DNA of 64,000 nucleotides from Acidimicrobiales bacterium (GTDB lineage: Bacteria > Actinomycetota > Acidimicrobiia > Acidimicrobiales > VFJN01): the NCBI GenBank assembly GCA_035316325.1, contig DATHJB010000075.1:33839-97838 (forward strand). Reading direction: 5' to 3'. Shown in pieces: positions 8,520-17,029 of the stretch (position 1 is the first letter of the stretch; each line of letters starts with the position of its first letter). Below the pieces are notes generated by a model. It made no database searches and was not told where the DNA came from. It saw only the letters and a list, made by a program, of their open reading frames with translations. The translations under genes were made by a program, and so were the position numbers.

Positions 8520-9236
8520 ATCCAGCTCCCAGTCCCAGCGCTCGACAAGCTCGCAGCGCGCCTCGGTGTAGAACTACCTGCGACGGAGACCTTGGCGACC
8601 GCGCTCGTCCATCGGTCGTGGTGCGCGGAGAACCCCGGCCACGACTCCAACGAGCGTCTCGAGTTCCTCGGCGACGCCGTGCTGGGCGTGATCATCACCG
8701 ACTTCTCGTTCCGGGAGTACCCGGAGCTGAGCGAGGGCGAGCTGACCGACGTGCGCAAGGCCGTCGTCAACGCGGTGACGTTGGCCGAGGTGGCCGACGA
8801 GCTCAGCCTGGGTGACCACCTGCTGCTGGGGAAGGGCGAGGAGCAGTCGGGGGGACGGGAGAAGCCGTCGATCCTGGCCGACGCCCTCGAAGCCGTGATC
8901 GGCGTCGTCTACATCGCCGCCGGCATGCCCGAGGCCAACAGCCTGGTGCTGCGGCTGCTGGGCAGCCGCGTCGCCGAGGCGCACGCCGGCGGTCCCGGCG
9001 GCCAGGACTACAAGAGCCGCCTCCAGGAGCTGGTGGCCCGGCACTTCGACGAACCGCCCCGCTACCACACCGATGCCGAGGGCCCCGATCACGCCCGGCG
9101 GTTCCACACCACTGTGTCCGTCGTGGGGCTGCCCCGCGGCAGCGGCGACGGACGATCCAAGAAGCAGGCCGAGCAGGTCGCAGCGCGGGACGCCTACGCC
9201 ACGCTCGTGGCCGAGCTTGAGGAGCAAGATGCCTGA
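8520..9236 (+). CDS. rnc: Ribonuclease III (probable ATC start)
   Basis: RNase III cleaves double-stranded RNA, including rRNA precursors. Visible features are the catalytic signature NERLEFLGDAVLG, the second metal motif DALEAVIGVVY, and a C-terminal dsRNA-binding domain starting at DYKSRLQELV. The first canonical start in frame is TTG at 8592, but the conserved N-terminal helix (LDKLAARLGVELP) is encoded upstream of it. In frame, the region between the stop at 8514 and base 8592 holds no ATG, GTG, TTG or CTG. AAGGA at 8509-8513 sits 6 bases before ATC at 8520, so I placed the start there, giving 238 residues (TTG would give 214). A sequencing error is the alternative. It overlaps mutM by 8 bases. 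Confidence 0.92.
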   Translation: MQLPVPALDKLAARLGVELPATETLATALVHRSWCAENPGHDSNERLEFLGDAVLGVIITDFSFREYPELSEGELTDVRKAVVNAVTLAEVADELSLGDHLLLGKGEEQSGGREKPSILADALEAVIGVVYIAAGMPEANSLVLRLLGSRVAEAHAGGPGGQDYKSRLQELVARHFDEPPRYHTDAEGPDHARRFHTTVSVVGLPRGSGDGRSKKQAEQVAARDAYATLVAELEEQDA

Positions 9237-10071
9237 GTTGCCCGAGATCGAGACCGTGCGCCGCGGCCTCGAACGCGAGACCGTCGGTCGACGGGTCAAG
9301 ACGGCCGACGTGCGCACCACCAAGTTGGTGCGTCGCAACGGGCCCAAGAAGAACTTCCAGGCGCGCCTCGAGGGCACGAAGTTCAAGAGCGTCGACCGCA
9401 AGGGCTCGTTGCTGGTCGCCAACCTCGACAGCTCCGACCTGCTGGTGTTCGACCTGGGCGAGTCGGGCCAGATACTGCGGGCCGCGCCGAAGGAGCCGGT
9501 GGAGCCCGGCACCGAGCTGGTCGTGTCGTTCACGCAGGGCGGGCAGCTGCGGGTGATCGATCCGGAGGGCCTCAGCGAGGTGTTCGTGGTCGACGCCGGC
9601 GGGCTGCTCGACGAGGTGCCCGAGCTGCGCGACCTGGGCCTCGACCCGGTGGCGTCGCCGGTGTCGTGGACCTCGTTCGCCCAGGCCCTGGTGAACCGCC
9701 GCGGCGACAAGCTCAAGGGCCTGCTGATGGACCAGAGCTTCGTGGTCGGGCTGGGCGAGGTCTACACCGACGAGATCCTCTACGACGCCGGCCTGCGGGC
9801 CGACCGCGAGGTGGCGACGCTGTCGACGATGGAGATCCGCCGCCTGTACCGGTCGCTGGTCGAGATCCTGCACGAGGCGACCAAGCACCACGGCACGTCG
9901 ATCGACGACCTGCACCCGTTCGTCGACATCCACGGCAAGCCGGGCTCGTTCCAGGACGAGCTCGAGGTCTGGGGCCGGACCGGCGAAGCCTGCCGGAGAT
10001 GTCGGGGTACCGTGGGCAAGTCCCGGGTAGGCGGTCGGACGACGTTCGCCTGTCCGAGCTGCCAGGTCTGA
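9229..10071 (+). CDS. mutM: Fpg/MutM-like DNA glycosylase
   Basis: A 280-residue bifunctional glycosylase/AP lyase of the Fpg/Nei family, which removes oxidised purines. The catalytic N-terminal Pro-Glu (MPELPEIET), the beta-hairpin lysine (DRKGS, K58), the helix-two-turn-helix (LKGLLMDQSFVVGLGEVY, about 165-182) and a C-terminal zinc finger (CRRC and CPSC, with GRTTFACPSCQ) are intact. Residues that normally fill the DNA void differ: GESG stands where GMSG is usual, and DPEGLS where DPRRFG is usual. GLGE also replaces GLGN. It is therefore a divergent Fpg whose lesion preference may differ. It overlaps the rnc end, as in many actinobacteria. Confidence 0.87.
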   Translation: MPELPEIETVRRGLERETVGRRVKTADVRTTKLVRRNGPKKNFQARLEGTKFKSVDRKGSLLVANLDSSDLLVFDLGESGQILRAAPKEPVEPGTELVVSFTQGGQLRVIDPEGLSEVFVVDAGGLLDEVPELRDLGLDPVASPVSWTSFAQALVNRRGDKLKGLLMDQSFVVGLGEVYTDEILYDAGLRADREVATLSTMEIRRLYRSLVEILHEATKHHGTSIDDLHPFVDIHGKPGSFQDELEVWGRTGEACRRCRGTVGKSRVGGRTTFACPSCQV

Positions 10072-10143
10072 CTTCTTCCGGGTTTCTGGGTTCCTGCCTG
10101 GTAGTCCCCGTGCTGGCGGCCGGGCCTACGTAACCTGCATGCG

Positions 10144-13100
10144 ATGTTCCTCAAGGCGCTGACGCTCAAGGGCTTCAAGTCCTTCGCCGACAACACGACT
10201 CTCGATTTCGAGCCCGGCGTCACCGTCGTCGTGGGGCCCAACGGATCGGGCAAGTCGAACGTGGTCGACGCCATCGGCTGGGTGCTGGGCGCCCAGGCGC
10301 CGTCCGCCGTGCGCAGTCAGAAGATGGACGACGTCATCTTCGCCGGCACCACCAAGCGACCGGCGCTGGGCCGGGCCGAGGTGTCGATCACCATCGACAA
10401 CACCGCCGGCCTGCTGCCGATCGACTTCAACGAGGTCACCGTCACCCGCACGCTGTGGCGCTCGGGCGACAGCGAGTACGCCATCAACAACGTGCCCTGC
10501 CGTCTCCTCGACGTGCAGGAGCTGTTCAGCGACACCGGCGTGGGCCGCCAGCAGCACGTGATCGTCGGGCAGGGCCAGATCGACGCGGTGCTCAACGCCC
10601 GCCCCGAGGACCGGCGCACGGTCATCGAGGAGGCTGCCGGCGTGCTCAAGCACCGGCGCCGCAAGGAGCGCTCCGAGCGCCGGCTCACCGCCACCGAGGG
10701 CAACCTCGTCCGCCTGCAGGACCTGCAGCGCGAGGTGCGCCGCCAGCTCCGCCCGCTGGAGAAGCAGGCCGACGCGGCCCGCCGCCACGGTTCGGTGGTG
10801 ACCGAGCTGCGGGCGCTGCAGGTCTACGCCGCCGGTCGCGACCTGGCCACGCTGCGACGGCGCCTGGCCGAGGCGACCGCGGCGAAGGCCGAGGCCGCGG
10901 GGGAGGACCGCATGGTCCGCCAGCGCCTCGGCGAGCTCGACGCCACGGTGCTGGCCGCCGAGGCCGAGCTGTCGGCGCTGGGCGGCGACGACCTGGGCGA
11001 CGCTCTGGCGCGGGTGGAGGCGCTGCGGGAGAAGGCCCATGGCCTCACGGCGCTGCTGGGCGAGCGGCTCAAGGGTCTGGAGCGCGAGCGCGAGGCGTTC
11101 GTCGACCAGGGCGTGATCGCCAGCCTGGAGGCCGACGCGGCCCGGCTGGAGGGCGAGCTGGGCGCCCTCGACGGCACCGAGCAGCAGCTCGCCCCCGAGG
11201 CCGACGAGCTGGCGAGCGACGAGACCGCGCTGGACGAGGCCCGCCGCACGTTCGAAGAGACGTGGGCCGAGGGCGTCCCGACCCCGTCGGGCAAGGCGGC
11301 CGAGGTCCGCGGTGAGCTGACCGCCCTCGGGAAGACCCACCAGCGGGGCACGGCCGAGCTCGACCGGGCCCGCCAGCGCCTCGACCGCCTGGCCGAGAAG
11401 GTCGAGCGCCTCGACGCCGAGGTCGAGCGCCTGACCGGTGAGAACGCCGAGGCCGAGGCCTCCGAGGGCGACGTCGTCGTGGCTCGGGAGGCCGCCGAGA
11501 AGGCCCTCGCCACGGCCGAGGAGGCCGCCGAGAACGCAGTGGCCGGCGCCGAGGAGGCCGTCGAGATGGCCGTGGCCGGCGCCGGGGAGGCCGCTGAGAT
11601 GGCGGTGGCCGGCGCCGAACAGGCCTGCGTCGCCGCCGAGGAGGTGGTGGCCGGCGCCGATGAGGCCGACCGGGCCGCCCAGGCCGAGCGCACCCAGTGG
11701 GAGGCCAAGGTCGAGGCCCTGTCGCTGGCACTCGACGACGCCCGTACCCGGGCCGGTGTCGAGCGCCTGGCCGGCGTCGACGGCGTCGTCGGCACCCTGC
11801 TCGACCTGGTCGAGATCGACCCGGGCTGGGAGCCCGCCTTCGAGGCCGCCTGCGGTGAGGCCCTGGCCGCCGTGGTGGTCGGCTCGGTGGATGCCGGGCG
11901 CGCCGCTGTCGAGATCCTGGCCCAGGGCGACCTGCCGGGCGCCGTGCTGGCGCTGGAGGCCGCCCGCCCCACCCGCGGCGCCGACCTCCCGGCGGGAGGC
12001 GAGCGGGTCCGTACGCACGTGCACCCCCGTCGCCCCGAGGTGGCTCCGCTGCTCGACGCCCTGGTGGGCACGGCGGTCGTGGTCGACGGCGGCTGGGCGG
12101 GTGCCATCGAGACCGCCGTGGCCCACCCCGACGCCGTGGTCGTCACCCGCGAGGGCGGCCGCTTCGCCGCCGAGGGCTGGCGGGCCGTCACCGCCACCAC
12201 CGGCGCCACGGGCGCCGCGCTCGACGAGGCCACCGCCAAGGCCGAGGCGGCGCGGGCCGTGGCCGAGGAGACCCGGGCCGTCGCCGCCGAGGCCACCGCC
12301 CGCCGGCGCGAGGCCACCGCCGCCCGCGACGCGGCCCGCAAGGACGCCGAAGCCGCCCGCGATCAGGTTCGCAAGGACGCCACCGCCGCCCGCGACGCGG
12401 CCCGCAGGGAGGCCGACGCCGCCCGGGACGCGGCCCGCAAGGCCGACGACGTCGCCCGCCGCCGGCTCGAGGACCTCCGCCGCCAGCTGGCCACGAACAA
12501 CGACACGATCGCCCGCTCCACCAAGGACCGCGACGAGGCCCGTGCCGAGGCCGCGTCGGTGTCGTCCCAGCTGGAGGAAGCCACCGAGCGGATCGCCCGC
12601 GAGGGCGGCCGCGTCGGCGAGCTGGAGCTGCTGCTCCCGGCGCTGGAAGCCGAGGAGGCCGATCTCACCCAGCGGGCCCAGGCCATGGCGCAGGCCCGGC
12701 GCCAGCTCGAGGAGCGGGTCACGGCGCTCGGCGCCCGTCGCCAGGACATCGAGGTGCGCCGGGCTGCCATCACCGACCGCCGCGGCTTCCTGGGCCAGCG
12801 GCTCACCGAGGTGCGCGAGCGGCTGGCCCGCACGTCGGAGGCGTGGAACGAGGCCAAGGAGCGCCGGGTCGAGCTGGACCGCACGCAGGCCGTGCTGGAG
12901 CGGCTGAGCGCCTTCGTCGCCGAGCGGGCCGCCCTGGTGCAGGAGCACCACGTCGACCTGCAGGAGCGCCGCCGCAAGCAGACCGACGCCCACCGGGTCC
13001 TCACGACGCATCTCGACGGCGCGCGCCGGCAGCGGATCGAGTCGGAGCGCACGCTCGAGAACGCCCGGGAGCGGGGCCGTCGAGCCGAGCTGGAGGAGGC

Positions 13101-13857
13101 CGAGGTGCGGCTGCGGCTGGAGCAGGCCACCGAGCTGTGCCGCACCCAGCTCGACGTCGAGCCCCACGCCGCCATCAACGCCGAGCCGCCCGAGCTGCCC
13201 GACGGCGTGCCCGCCGCGGCCCGCATCCGCGAGCTGGAGCGCGACCTCAAGCTCATGGGCCCGATCAACCCGCTGGCCCTGGAGGAGTTCGACGCTCTGC
13301 AGGAGCGCTACGGCTTCCTGCAGGAGCAGCTCGACGACGTGAAGTCGTCGCGGCGGGAGCTGGCGAAGGTCATCCGGGCGGTCGACGAGGAGATCGTGCG
13401 GGTCTTCGCCGCCGCCTACGCCGACGTGAGCGAGAACTTCGTGCAGCTGTTCCAGATGCTGTTCCCGGGGGGCCAGGGCGGGCTGCGGCTCACCAACCCG
13501 GACGACCTGCTCAACTGCGGCATCGAGATCGAGGCCAAGCCGTCGGGCAAGAACGTGAAGAAGCTGTCGCTGCTCTCCGGTGGCGAGCGGTCGCTGACGG
13601 CGCTGGCGTTCCTGTTCGCCGTGTTCCGCAGCCGCCCGTCGCCCTTCTACGTGATGGACGAGGTCGAGGCCGCCCTCGACGACGTCAACCTGCACCGCTT
13701 CCTCGACCTCATCGCCGAGTTCCGCCAGGAGGCGCAGCTGGTGGTCGTCAGCCACCAGAAGCGCACGATGGAAGCCGCCGACTGCCTCTACGGCGTCACG
13801 ATGCAGCCCGCGGGTTCCTCCAAGGTCATCAGCGAAAAGGTCACCGCCGGCGCCTGA
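10144..13857 (+). CDS. smc: Chromosome segregation ATPase SMC
   Basis: A 1237-residue SMC, the condensin core that compacts and segregates chromosomes with ScpA/ScpB. The N-terminal Walker A is GPNGSGKSNVVDAIGWVLG (about 32-50). The hinge lies about 540-690 and includes GVVGTLLDLVEIDPGWEPAF. The signature LSGGERSLTALAFLFA and Walker B FYVMDEVEAALDD occur near 1143-1185. Two alanine-rich tracts, about residues 454-497 and 720-768, repeat with an exact 11-residue period and flank the hinge on opposite arms. The ATG at 10144 gives the family start MFLKALTLKGFKSFAD. The length is slightly above the usual 1150-1200. Confidence 0.97.
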   Translation: MFLKALTLKGFKSFADNTTLDFEPGVTVVVGPNGSGKSNVVDAIGWVLGAQAPSAVRSQKMDDVIFAGTTKRPALGRAEVSITIDNTAGLLPIDFNEVTVTRTLWRSGDSEYAINNVPCRLLDVQELFSDTGVGRQQHVIVGQGQIDAVLNARPEDRRTVIEEAAGVLKHRRRKERSERRLTATEGNLVRLQDLQREVRRQLRPLEKQADAARRHGSVVTELRALQVYAAGRDLATLRRRLAEATAAKAEAAGEDRMVRQRLGELDATVLAAEAELSALGGDDLGDALARVEALREKAHGLTALLGERLKGLEREREAFVDQGVIASLEADAARLEGELGALDGTEQQLAPEADELASDETALDEARRTFEETWAEGVPTPSGKAAEVRGELTALGKTHQRGTAELDRARQRLDRLAEKVERLDAEVERLTGENAEAEASEGDVVVAREAAEKALATAEEAAENAVAGAEEAVEMAVAGAGEAAEMAVAGAEQACVAAEEVVAGADEADRAAQAERTQWEAKVEALSLALDDARTRAGVERLAGVDGVVGTLLDLVEIDPGWEPAFEAACGEALAAVVVGSVDAGRAAVEILAQGDLPGAVLALEAARPTRGADLPAGGERVRTHVHPRRPEVAPLLDALVGTAVVVDGGWAGAIETAVAHPDAVVVTREGGRFAAEGWRAVTATTGATGAALDEATAKAEAARAVAEETRAVAAEATARRREATAARDAARKDAEAARDQVRKDATAARDAARREADAARDAARKADDVARRRLEDLRRQLATNNDTIARSTKDRDEARAEAASVSSQLEEATERIAREGGRVGELELLLPALEAEEADLTQRAQAMAQARRQLEERVTALGARRQDIEVRRAAITDRRGFLGQRLTEVRERLARTSEAWNEAKERRVELDRTQAVLERLSAFVAERAALVQEHHVDLQERRRKQTDAHRVLTTHLDGARRQRIESERTLENARERGRRAELEEAEVRLRLEQATELCRTQLDVEPHAAINAEPPELPDGVPAAARIRELERDLKLMGPINPLALEEFDALQERYGFLQEQLDDVKSSRRELAKVIRAVDEEIVRVFAAAYADVSENFVQLFQMLFPGGQGGLRLTNPDDLLNCGIEIEAKPSGKNVKKLSLLSGGERSLTALAFLFAVFRSRPSPFYVMDEVEAALDDVNLHRFLDLIAEFRQEAQLVVVSHQKRTMEAADCLYGVTMQPAGSSKVISEKVTAGA

Positions 13858-13858
13858 C

Positions 13859-14557
13859 GTGGCGTGGCCTCGTCGTCGTCGCTGGCTGTTCGTCGCGGCC
13901 GGTGTGCTGGCCGTGCTGCTGGTCGTCGGTCTCGTGGGCCGGTACCGGTGGCTACCCGAGTACCGCCCGGCGCTGCGCGACGGCGAGCGCTACGGCGTCG
14001 ACGTCTCGCACCACCAGGGCGAGATCGACTGGGCCCGGGTGGCCGACGACGACATCGGGTTCGCCTACATCAAGGCGACCGAGGGCGGTGACTTCGTCGA
14101 CGCCTCGTTCGAGCGGAACTGGCACGGCGCCGACGCGGCGGGGCTCGACCGGGGGGCGTACCACTTCTTCACCTTGTGCCGGCCGGGCGACGAGCAGGCC
14201 GAGAACTTCCTGGCCACGGTGCCTTCGGACCCCGAGGCGCTGCCGCCGGTGGTCGACCTGGAGCTGGCCGGCAACTGCTCGGAGCGGCAGGCCTCGACCG
14301 AGGTCGAGCGGGAGCTGAGGACCTTCCTGCGCGCCGTCGAGTCGGAGACCGGCGAGGAGGTCGTCCTCTACGTCGGCGCCGACTTCGAGGGCCGCTACCA
14401 CCTCCGCGACGAGCTGGCGCGCCCGGTGTGGCATCGCCGGATCCTCCTCCGCCCCGACGTCGCCGACTGGTGGATCTGGCAGTTCCACGACCGGGCGTCG
14501 ATCGACGGCATCGGCGGCGACGCCGACCTCAACGTCATGCGCGGCGAGCGTCCCTGA
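13859..14557 (+). CDS. Membrane-anchored GH25 lysozyme-like muramidase
   Basis: A 232-residue protein with an arginine-rich N-terminus and one transmembrane segment (about 9-27), followed by a glycoside hydrolase family 25 domain that should cut peptidoglycan glycan strands outside the cell. Motifs are GVDVSHHQGEIDW (about 46-58), AYIKATEG, the catalytic Asp-x-Glu in VVDLELAGN (about 131-139), and WWIWQFHD near the end. It starts with GTG one base after the smc stop, so it may be co-transcribed with smc. It ends the forward housekeeping block before the accessory island. Confidence 0.9.
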   Translation: MAWPRRRRWLFVAAGVLAVLLVVGLVGRYRWLPEYRPALRDGERYGVDVSHHQGEIDWARVADDDIGFAYIKATEGGDFVDASFERNWHGADAAGLDRGAYHFFTLCRPGDEQAENFLATVPSDPEALPPVVDLELAGNCSERQASTEVERELRTFLRAVESETGEEVVLYVGADFEGRYHLRDELARPVWHRRILLRPDVADWWIWQFHDRASIDGIGGDADLNVMRGERP

Positions 14558-14610
14558 TGCGGGTGTAGCCGGACGAGAGGGCAGGGCTGAGCGAGGCGAC
14601 CCGCTGGGCT

Positions 14611-15618
14611 TCAGCAGCATTCGACCACGGCAGCGGAGAAGGTGTAGCCGACGCCGGCAGCGATGAGCAGGACGAGGTCCCCGGGTCCGATCTGGCCGGT
14701 TCTGAGCAGGTGGTCGAGGCCGGCGGCCTGGTCGCCGGCCCCGAGGTGGCCGGTCACCCGGCCGAGATCGTCCCAGGTGGTGCGCTCCCGCTCCACCCCG
14801 ATCATGTCGAACATCTCCTCCTGGCCGCCGCCTCGTTGCATGAAGGGGAGGGACACCTTGGCGAGGTCGTCGAGCGCAGCGTCGGCGTCGTCGAGGGCTT
14901 CGCTCAGGACCGCTCGGACGTGCTCGGACAGCACGTCGAAGTCGGCCTCGGGTCGGAGCTCCATGGCGGCCTGGTAGCGGTCGAGTCCGGGGGCCGGTCG
15001 CCGCAGCGCTGGTCCGTCGGAGAAGGGTGACGATCCTCGGCCGAGCCACTCGAAGCTGGTGTCGGAGCGAAAGGCGCTCGACCGGAGGCGGCACTTCGCC
15101 GGCTGGTTGGTCACCACGAGCGCCGACGCTCCGTCGCCGAGGACGCACTGGGGCTCGGTGTGCCATCGATCGATGTGGGGGCCGGCAAACCGGTCCGCGG
15201 TCGTCACCAGCACCCAGGCCGGTCGAGATGCGGCGCGCACATGGGCGGCGGCCAGGTGCAGGGTTCCGAGCCCGCCGTTGGATCGCTGGTCGACATCGAA
15301 GGTCACGGCGGAGGGCCCTGCCGTCCGTGAACCGATGTAGGCCGCAGGGGTCCACATGTCGTGACCCTGGAACCACACGCTCGCGTGGAGGACGACGTCG
15401 ATGCAGGTCGGGTCGATCCCGGCGTCGTCGATGGCGTCGAGCCCGGCGGCCACCGCCATCTCGGGTGGGTGCTCGTGCTCGGCGACCGGGAGGTGGGTGA
15501 CGCCGAGGATCTCCGCGCGGGCCCGCTGCACGACCCCGGCCTCCACCGCCTCCTCCACGGGACGCCGCGGAGGGAACCAGGACCCCGCGCCGGCGATGAA
15601 GACGTCACCCCAGCGCAC
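14611..15618 (-). CDS. KAS III-like acyltransferase with Ser nucleophile
   Basis: A 335-residue thiolase-fold protein of the ketoacyl-ACP synthase III family. The residue at the nucleophile position is serine (S113 in DQRSNGGLG) rather than cysteine, and the usual FabH His/Asn pair is absent. A GHLGAGD segment supplies H291 and D296 instead. The 113/291/296 spacing matches the acyl-transfer subfamily typified by CerJ (Cys-His-Asp) and DpsC (Ser-His-Asp). Acyl transfer or acyl-CoA handling is therefore more likely than chain initiation. The GTG at 15618 was chosen for its upstream GGGA ribosome site and fold-consistent start; earlier in-frame codons add a non-conserved 49 residues. It is divergent from the amidohydrolase gene. 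Confidence 0.8.
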   Translation of the reverse strand: MRWGDVFIAGAGSWFPPRRPVEEAVEAGVVQRARAEILGVTHLPVAEHEHPPEMAVAAGLDAIDDAGIDPTCIDVVLHASVWFQGHDMWTPAAYIGSRTAGPSAVTFDVDQRSNGGLGTLHLAAAHVRAASRPAWVLVTTADRFAGPHIDRWHTEPQCVLGDGASALVVTNQPAKCRLRSSAFRSDTSFEWLGRGSSPFSDGPALRRPAPGLDRYQAAMELRPEADFDVLSEHVRAVLSEALDDADAALDDLAKVSLPFMQRGGGQEEMFDMIGVERERTTWDDLGRVTGHLGAGDQAAGLDHLLRTGQIGPGDLVLLIAAGVGYTFSAAVVECC

Positions 15619-15655
15619 TGTGCTCCCGTCCCCTTGACACCAGCGGCCGTCTCCG

Positions 15656-15670
15656 TCGATGCTCCATCGA
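15656..15670. repeat. Short inverted repeat in divergent intergenic region
   Basis: TCGATG and CATCGA (6-bp arms, 3-base spacer) lie between the divergent KAS III-like and amidohydrolase genes. The right arm continues into ATCGACC, the same half as the 16-bp operator 27 bases downstream. A TTGACA at 15634-15639 could be a -35 element for the forward gene. Regulatory function is inferred from position only. Confidence 0.35.
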
Positions 15671-15688
15671 CCGGAAGGATAATCACGA

Positions 15689-16966
15689 ATGCAGACGAAT
15701 AATCGACCAGGGCTGAGGAACGGCGGTTCGTCGGATGCGGCGATCCGCGACATCGCGGCGGGCAACTCGCGGACGTCGGTGACGTTCCTCCCGGAGCCGG
15801 CGCGCCGGGAGCGGTGGCACCTGTTGATCTCGGCCGACGATCACGTCGTCGAGCCGGCGCACCTCTTCGAGGGGCGTGTGCCCCGGGCGCTGGCGGACCG
15901 GGCGCCGCGGATCGTGGAGACCGATACCGGGGATCAGGAGTGGGTCTACGAGGGGTCGCGGCAGTCGCAGATGGGCCTCTCGGCGGTCGCCGGTCGCCCG
16001 ATCTCGGAGTGCACCAACGAGCCGACCCGGTTCGAGCACATGCGCCGAGGTGCGTGGGATCCGACTGCTCGCGTGGCGGACATGGACACCGACGGGGTCT
16101 ACGCCTCGGTCAACTTCGCGTCGGCCCTGTGCGGCTTCGCCGGCCAACGCCTCCAGCTGGGGGTCGATGCCGAATTGGGCCTGGCCGTGCTGCGCGCCTG
16201 GAACAGCTGGTTCCTGGAGGAGTGGTCGGGGAGCCACCCCGATCGGTTCATCCCGTGCCAGCTCCCGTGGCTGGGTGATCCCGACGTGGCCGCGAGTGAG
16301 ATCCGGGCCAACGCGGCGCGGGGCTACAAGGCCGTCGCTTTCACCGAAGGGCCGCACGAGCTCGGTCTGCCCAGCCTGCACAGCGGGCACTGGGACCCGT
16401 TCTTCGAGGCGTGTGAGGAGACGGGGACCGTCGTGTGCCTCCACGTGGGGTCGTCGTCGACCATCCCCACGACCGCCCCGGACGCACCCGGCGACACCAT
16501 CGCCGCGCTGTTCTTCGGCTACTCGATGTTCTTCACCGTCGACTGGTTGTTCTCGCAGGTGCCCATCCGGTTCCCGGGGCTGCGGATCGTGATGGCGGAG
16601 GGTGGCCTCGGTTGGGTGCCGGGGCTGATGGACCGCCTGGTGCACATGGAGCGCTACCAGCAGATCTTCGGGTCCTGGGACCGGCGCGGCCCGACACCCC
16701 TCGAGGTCCTCCGGCGCAACTTCTACTTCTGCGTCATCGAGGACGCGATGACCCTGCGGATAGCCGACTCGGTCGGCGTGGACCGGATCCTCGTCGAGTC
16801 GGACTACCCGCACCTCGACTCGACGTGGCCCGACACCCAGCCGGTGATGTGGGGCCAGCTGGGTCGGCTCGCTCCCGATGCCAGGGAGGCGATCGCCTGG
16901 CGCAACGCCGCCGCGCTCTTCCGGCACGAGGTGACGCCGGCGCAGGTCGACGCCTTCCTCACCTGA
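15689..16966 (+). CDS. Amidohydrolase-2 family metal-dependent hydrolase/decarboxylase
   Basis: A 425-residue TIM-barrel protein of the amidohydrolase 2 family, which includes ACMSD, gamma-resorcylate decarboxylase and related lyases or hydrolases. Visible elements are SADDHVVEP near residues 45-53 (DDH in place of the usual HxH), a metal-ligand histidine in CLHVGSSS (about 252), and the C-terminal ESDYPHLDSTWP with the catalytic Asp (about 370). A GGAAGGA ribosome site 9 bases upstream supports the ATG at 15689. A candidate operator overlaps the first codons, so a start at GTG 15779 is possible. It probably forms an operon with the ALDH and aldolase genes. The substrate is unknown; cyclic or aromatic acids are usual for the family. 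Confidence 0.82.
   Translation: MQTNNRPGLRNGGSSDAAIRDIAAGNSRTSVTFLPEPARRERWHLLISADDHVVEPAHLFEGRVPRALADRAPRIVETDTGDQEWVYEGSRQSQMGLSAVAGRPISECTNEPTRFEHMRRGAWDPTARVADMDTDGVYASVNFASALCGFAGQRLQLGVDAELGLAVLRAWNSWFLEEWSGSHPDRFIPCQLPWLGDPDVAASEIRANAARGYKAVAFTEGPHELGLPSLHSGHWDPFFEACEETGTVVCLHVGSSSTIPTTAPDAPGDTIAALFFGYSMFFTVDWLFSQVPIRFPGLRIVMAEGGLGWVPGLMDRLVHMERYQQIFGSWDRRGPTPLEVLRRNFYFCVIEDAMTLRIADSVGVDRILVESDYPHLDSTWPDTQPVMWGQLGRLAPDAREAIAWRNAAALFRHEVTPAQVDAFLT
15693..15708 (+). promoter_or_regulatory. Candidate IclR operator, copy 1
   Basis: The sequence AGACGAATAATCGACC is one of three matches in the island to RGWCNAATARTCGACC. It lies just inside the annotated start of the amidohydrolase (ATG at 15689). 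It is AT-rich in the middle against a GC-rich background. It could act as a roadblock operator, or the true protein start may be further downstream. Confidence 0.55.
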
Positions 16967-17029
16967 CGTGCGTCCCCACACCGGTCCAGTCGGCCCGTTG
17001 TGACCGACCCAACGACAAGGAGCCCGGCA

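Noticed and set aside
10126..13755. A 1209-codon open frame on the minus strand opposite smc
   Set aside because: It is a shadow of high GC coding DNA; the opposite strand carries all SMC motifs, and the minus translation is low-complexity Gly/Leu/Val/Arg without a recognisable domain.
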